A stretch of DNA of 64,000 bases, from assembly GCA_030737875.1 (NCBI GenBank), contig CM060909.1, positions 30,339,659-30,403,658 of the forward strand, in the 5' to 3' direction. This stretch comes from Allium sativum (Eukaryota; Streptophyta; Magnoliopsida; Asparagales; Amaryllidaceae). Of this stretch, positions 59,030 to 64,000 are shown one piece after another. Both the position numbers and the translations under genes were made by a program. Under the pieces are notes generated by a model, which had not been told where the DNA came from, did no database searches, and was given only the letters and a program-made list of their open reading frames with translations. Position 1 is the stretch's first letter. The number at the start of each line of letters is the position of its first letter.

Positions 59030-59195
59030 CGATTTCAATTCAATTTCAATTCGAATTCATTTATATTCAATTTCAATTCGAATTCATTTATATTCAATTT
59101 CAATTCGAAATCATTTATATTCAATTTCAATTCGAATTCATTTATATTCAATTTCAATTCGATTTCATTTCTATTCAATTTCAATTTGAATTTCA
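59030..59195 (-). repeat. 27-bp minisatellite in LTR D (about 6 copies)
   Basis: TTTCAATTCGAATTCATTTA repeats with exact 27-bp spacing (59,051, 59,078 and on). Confidence 0.85.
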
Positions 59196-60379
59196 ATTCT
59201 TTTCAAAAAATCAGATTTTGAAATCACTTTCGATATTCATTATAAAGTGAATAAAATCGATATAAATATCGTTCACATCAAAATGGCGTAAATCTAATCA
59301 ACACGGCTTCATATATTCATATTTTCAAATATTCTATTTCGAATAATTCTATTTCAAATATTTCTATTCAAATATTTCTTTTTCAAATATTTCTATTTCT
59401 AAACCGGAATGAGGCCCAATCAATTACCATATAATGTTAATTATATGGATTTTCTAGAACACATGTATACAATAACAACGATGAATAATCAACCATCATC
59501 CAAAGTGCATTCTACATTGTATAAGCATCAAATATAAATATTCAACGCTTATAACAGTCTGTCAATCAATCGATCGACATACAACTAAACAATCGGGATT
59601 AGTGTACGTCAAATATTATCCCAATACCCGTGTGGGGTTTCAAACAACCAAACACAGATTTTATTTTTGTAGTTGGGCGATGTGTAAAATTTATCGTCCC
59701 AATCAATATCAGTCAAATGTGTGTATATAAACAAATCGTCCGATCTGTTTATTTTTATTTCATTTCATATACACGTTAAAAATTCTATTTTTAACTATAA
59801 AATATTTTCCACTATAAAATATTTTATCTCATCTATATAAATATTTTATTTCATTTCACATCACACAATCAACTACACATCAAAATCAAACAAACAAGCA
59901 TACAAGCCGTCCATGGTCTGTGGACGACGGGTGTCGGGTGCTACTAAACACCGTCTGCATCCTAGTATATATTTTTAACTAGAAAAATTAAATAAAAGGT
60001 GAGAAGTTCTCACCGAATAGCTAAACCAAACGCCTCGACTCTTCTTAGGTAGGAAATCTTCGTCGTTGTTTGCCTTTCGTCCATTTCACTGTCCGTAGCC
60101 ACTACATAAATAAAAATCACATTTTTATTTGTTCATTTTCAATTTAAAAATCATATTTTCCTTAACCATTCTAATGGTCAAAATCGTCTTTTTACTTTGC
60201 TATATATACGATAAAAATTCTATTTTTATAAATCTACTTCATAATAAAAATTCCATTTTTATTTTGAAGCTATTCAACTAAAAATTACCCTTTTTATTTC
60301 AACGCTATTCGAATAAAAATCACATTTTTATTCGGCTCTTTTATATATAAAAATTCTATTTTTCCTTTGCTATATGAAT

Positions 60380-60640
60380 GTATAAAAATTGAATTTTTAC
60401 TTCGCTATTGAATATATAAAAATCGAATTTTTACTTCGCTATTGAATATATAAAAATCGAATTTTTACTTCGCTATTGAATATATAAAAATCGAATTTTT
60501 ACTTCGCTATTGAATTTATAAAAATCGAATTTTTACTTCGCTATTGAATATATAAAAATCGAATTTTTTACTTCGCTATTGAATATATAAAAATCGAATT
60601 TTTAATTCGCTATTGAATATATAAAAATCGAATTTTGATT
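60380..60640 (-). repeat. 34-bp minisatellite in LTR D (about 8 copies)
   Basis: Units with TATAAAAATCGAATTTTTAC followed by TTCGCTATTGAA. Each unit holds a small inverted repeat (AAAAATCGAATTTTT). LTR A' has related units at 35,935-36,030. Confidence 0.88.
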
Positions 60641-60949
60641 ATCTACTTTATATAAAAATTTCGCCTTTTCCTATTGTTATAAAGGTATCGCCTTTTCATG
60701 TATAAAGACCTCATCTTTTCATGTACAAAGATCTCGTCTTTTAAACTATAAAAATTAATTCTTTTCTACATTAAAGATCAGTTCTTTTCTTCATAAAAAA
60801 TCATTTCTTTTTAATGATATAATACATATGGAAACCGATTTTTCCTATTTTTAACTAATCTCATTGAACAAATAAAAATAAAGAGAAAATAAAATAAAAC
60901 TTACAGCTTATTTCGATTTTTCCTAGGGGGAAGATTTCAGTCATTCGAG

Positions 60950-61255
60950 ATTGTCGGAAGGAGCCTTCAGGCGGCGGCATCGGTCGTTGGTGACGGTAGG
61001 GGGGCGGCTAGGTCAGAGGGCGTCGGGTTTTGCTAGGGCGTGGGTCTCTTGGGGGTGGTTCTGGTCAGAGAAGAAGGGCGAGATAGGGGGGTCGGAGGCG
61101 GAGGAAGATGGCCAGGGGGGCCCTCACGCGCCGGCGACAGCGCCTGGGGAGGAGGAGCGTGGAAATCGCCTAATGGGGCGCGACTTTGTTTTCTTTTTTT
61201 TTTCTTCTTTTCTGTTTTGATTATTAATCGGGGGGGGGGGGGGAGGGGGGGCTGA
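60950..61255 (-). other. GC-rich leader patch and poly-G run of LTR D
   Basis: A GC-rich stretch in AT-rich DNA, with a G run near 61,231-61,250. The plus-strand ORFs here (60,951-61,220 and 61,040-61,255) are low-complexity and antisense to the LTR, with no known domain. Confidence 0.5.
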
Positions 61256-61359
61256 GTGATGTAAGGAGAGGTTTTTTTTATTTAATTATTTAATTTCAAA
61301 AAGTTGACTTTTTCATTTGACCTCTAAACTAGGCCCACTGCCTGTCGTCCATAATGTTT

Positions 61360-61388
61360 TACCCCCATTCCGAACACAATGGGATATG
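61360..61388 (-). promoter_or_regulatory. Conserved U3 block in LTR D
   Basis: Identical to the 29-base block of LTRs A and A', about 70-80 bp upstream of a TAAATAATTAAATAAA stretch that may act as the TATA region (61,277-61,293). Confidence 0.5.
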
Positions 61389-62171
61389 TGTCGTAAGCTG
61401 ATTCGATCGTTTCGATCTGTTTCCGTCGAAATCGACATATAACTCTATATATTTAATTTAGACGCGCATTTCAATTTACCGGGCCCACATACGATCTCTA
61501 AAAATTCTCGAAAAATATTTTCTAGCTTCGTATTGACGATACGGTCCTAACAAAACTAGTTTCGTCGAATTCTGAGACCGTTTGAAAAATGGCCATTTTC
61601 CAGTCGATTGAAATCAACTAAAACTGGTCAAACGCGTTTTCCTTTGCCACGCTCACATATTGATTCGAAAAATTATGAAATTTGGAATCTATCAATAACT
61701 TGACATCACGGATCCAACAAAAGTGGTTTCGTCGAATTCCGAGGTCGTTTGCAAAATTCCCATTTTTAAGGGCCTGAATTTCATAGCGACTATTCAGAAT
61801 TTTCAACTGGACATATCTTTTGATTCCCCCTATGAAATTTCAATCTTTCGGATTCGTTGGAAAGATATCATCAATTAGATCCTATTATTTTTGGTTTCGC
61901 TAAAATCCGGTTTATTTTGCACCCGGTACATTCATTTGAAGTTTGAAATCGAATTATTGAACTACCACGCCATTTTCAATTCCTTTTATAATTATATATA
62001 ATTATTTATATTCTAACGACGACGTGTATAATATATACGTTCGAATTCTTTTCAAAATAAATTTCTCGTCGATATTATTTAAAATAATTCATTTTAAATG
62101 TTCAAAATTCACTAAAATTGCCAAAATAAAAATTTTAAACTGGCCCAGAATTTACGGGTTGTTACAATTTT

Positions 62172-63225
62172 GTTCAATTTTCAACTAATTTGGCTGAAGT
62201 ACTTCCAATTTTAAGTGCATTCTCATCTTTTATCAGACTATCTATAAGGAATAGTAAGATGAGACGTTATCTTCTCTTGAATTCATAGATCTAGCTCTTG
62301 CAATTAAGAGGGTCTTATTTAACCCTATTACAGCTAAATGTTCTTTTGATATTAAAAAAAACTTGAAAGGTGGTATAACTCAAAAAACCAGAGTAAAAGA
62401 TTATATGGTAGAGTATTTTAGAAGTTTTTCAATGATGTACTACATATAAGGATAACTAATTTTGATCAGGTATCTATTGAGAATGGAAAGCACTATATGG
62501 AAACAATGGGGCCAAATGAACATAATTTGTGGTGCTTGATTCCATAAAGTCAAAGTAAAAGAAACATAAATGAGTACTATATGGAAAAATATTGCTTCAA
62601 ATGTCAAAAGCACTCAAATTATTATTAAATTTTGGTGCAATGGCTATTTTAAGAATATTATTATTGTAAAATAATAATTTAAGAATAAAGTGTTCCCTTA
62701 TTGAGTTTACTTCGGCTTTTGGTAAGAATTAGAAATAAGAAGCATGCTAATGTTGGAAGTACTCATTTGACATACATTGTAAACAAATATATATAAATGA
62801 TGACAATGAAGTCGCTGAGAATTTAGAAGAAAAGAAATAACATGCAAATATATTTATAGTTGTTTTTCTAATGAAATATGCAGACATATAAGGTAAACTA
62901 TACTATATTTTCTTTAAGTAATTATTGAGATTTCAGTTGTATTGTTTGAATATATTTGATTTATTTGTTGTCATTTAGACAAATTTCAGTTTTATATTTC
63001 TAATATGAACAAAATAGGTTATTATTGTTCATTAAGAAATAATAATGTTAATTTATGAATAAATTCAAACATTTATGTGACGTAAGCTCTTAATATTTGA
63101 TACATAAATTATGTCTGCTTATGTTGAATAGCTTTTGTAATCATATCTCAAAATTTGTTTTTGGTGACTGATATATATATTTCAGCTTATTAAGGAATTC
63201 TAAACTGGATTGTGGGAAAAGTAAG
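62172..63225 (+). other. Continuation of element G or its flank, non-coding
   Basis: Resumes after the D target duplication. AT-rich, with no ORF over 60 codons of note and no recognised motif. It may be decayed copia gag, but I cannot show that. Confidence 0.3.
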
Positions 63226-64000
63226 TGAGACGACCCAGACTTCCCCGATCCCCGAGGAGACGGAGTAGCTCGGATTGTTTTGAGAACACGACGCATCAGA
63301 ACACAAACAACAGAGCATTTCATTGCTATTACAACAATTTACATCAGAGTACAAGATATCAGAGTTCAAATAAATATTAAACAATGGATAAATAATATCA
63401 GAGATTAAAATACATAGCAGAAATATATATATATACACACACATAAATATAATGCACAGCAGAAAATACATCAACTAGCACAACTAAACGAAATACACGA
63501 ATACAAAGCTTTGCGGGTGTAGGTCCAGTGTAATCCAAGATCATGTGAAAAGAAATATCTGCAAACCAGACTACTAGCTGCCCATGTGTAAAATATGGGC
63601 ACCCAGAGTTTAGGTAGAAATAATAAACTCCGAGTCAGTCATGGAACTGGTGTAAGAACTAAAACAGTTAAAACTTTACTTTAAAATATGGTAAATCACG
63701 GGACCACGCCGCATGTCACAGAATCAGTTTACCCCCATGAATACCAGTGCATAAACAATAACCAATAATATATATATATATATGGATCTACAATGCACTA
63801 TACAACATGCAATTTTCCATCTACCCATTTAGGCTTAAACCCCAAATTTAGATTTTTCGAAATCCAATTCACATTACAAAAATTATTTCTTTGGACTTTA
63901 TTCCCGAATTCTTATTTCAAATCATTTAAAATACAAGTTTAGGTTTTATATCAAAGTAGATTTCACTCCGGGAACTCAAACCAAAATCATTTGGAAATAT
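63226..64000 (-). mobile_element. LTR H, 3' end of a long LTR (partial)
   Basis: The minus-strand LTR ends GTCTGGGTCGTCTCA at 63,226. From about 63,274 it matches the terminal region of LTR D (TTGTTTTGAGAACACGAC, then the AGCATTTCATTG(C/T) area) and carries GGGACCACGCCG and ATACCAGTGCATAA near 63,700. The start lies beyond the window. Confidence 0.75.

Larger units (their letters stand above)
55820..62166 (-). mobile_element. Solo LTR D (6,347 bp) inside copia element G
   Basis: Begins TGTAACAACCCGT on the minus strand at 62,166 and ends ...CCTTTTCGTTACA at 55,820. ATTTT is duplicated at 55,815-55,819 and 62,167-62,171. Its order matches LTRs A and A': U3 block 61,360-61,388, GC-rich leader 60,950-61,170, minisatellites 60,380-60,640 and 59,030-59,195, hairpin 59,908-59,926, single 246-bp-type unit near 58,610-58,850, and leader block 56,831-56,984. 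No gag or pol. Its 3' terminus differs from the GGTCGTCnCA end of its relatives. Confidence 0.85.

Noticed and set aside
60951..61255. Gly-rich ORFs in the GC patch of LTR D
   Set aside because: Low-complexity, antisense to the LTR and not conserved in LTRs A or A'.

Overview
This window reads as plant nuclear heterochromatin. It is AT-rich, I find no intact host gene, and nearly every base between about 1 and 46,000, and again from about 52,100 to the end, can be assigned to LTR retrotransposons. The coding remnants are Ty3/gypsy chromoviruses (Gag with CCHC knuckles, aspartic protease, RT, RNase H, DD35E integrase, C-terminal chromodomain). Very long LTRs (2.8-6.3 kb) and initiator-Met-tRNA primer sites fit the plant Tekay/Del clade. 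One decayed Ty1/copia element is also present. The host is a seed plant, probably an angiosperm; I cannot name the species.

Layout, left half (1-45,899): this is one nest, read from TG/CA termini, primer sites and target duplications. Element F (plus strand; chromodomain fragment 39,898-40,236, 3' LTR 40,428-45,899) was entered by B (minus; LTR 31,290-39,897, gag fragment to 30,819). B's gag was entered by LTR C (minus; 30,818 down past position 1). C was entered by element A (plus; 3,332-30,091). A's 3' LTR was entered by E (minus; 15,080-26,618, target duplication GTACA). Separately, LTR A' (minus; 32,032-37,783, target duplication CTAAA) sits as a solo LTR inside B's LTR.

Middle (45,900-52,120): low-copy-looking AT-rich DNA with a weak, decayed plant DNA-transposase-like remnant (46,460-47,417), a large foldback structure (about 49,090-50,770) and a broken ORF encoding 11-residue coiled-coil-like repeats.

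Right (52,130-64,000): a decayed Ty1/copia element (G) whose pol 3' end, a 574-bp LTR and leader follow each other. It is split by solo LTR D (minus; 55,820-62,166, target duplication ATTTT). The end of another related LTR (H) begins at 63,226.

Element A has a single gag-pol reading frame (8,575-12,834) interrupted by at least six stops, mostly C:G>T:A type, and its LTRs differ by roughly 5-6% by eye over the first 280 bp. E's LTRs differ by only about 1%, yet its polyprotein has two frameshifts, two stops and a further indel. No element here looks autonomous now. The most unusual features are non-coding: modular, repeat-rich LTRs carrying conserved short blocks, hairpin arrays, a 1.3-kb triplication, a 12-bp palindromic array, and a segment of post-pol internal sequence found inside an LTR.
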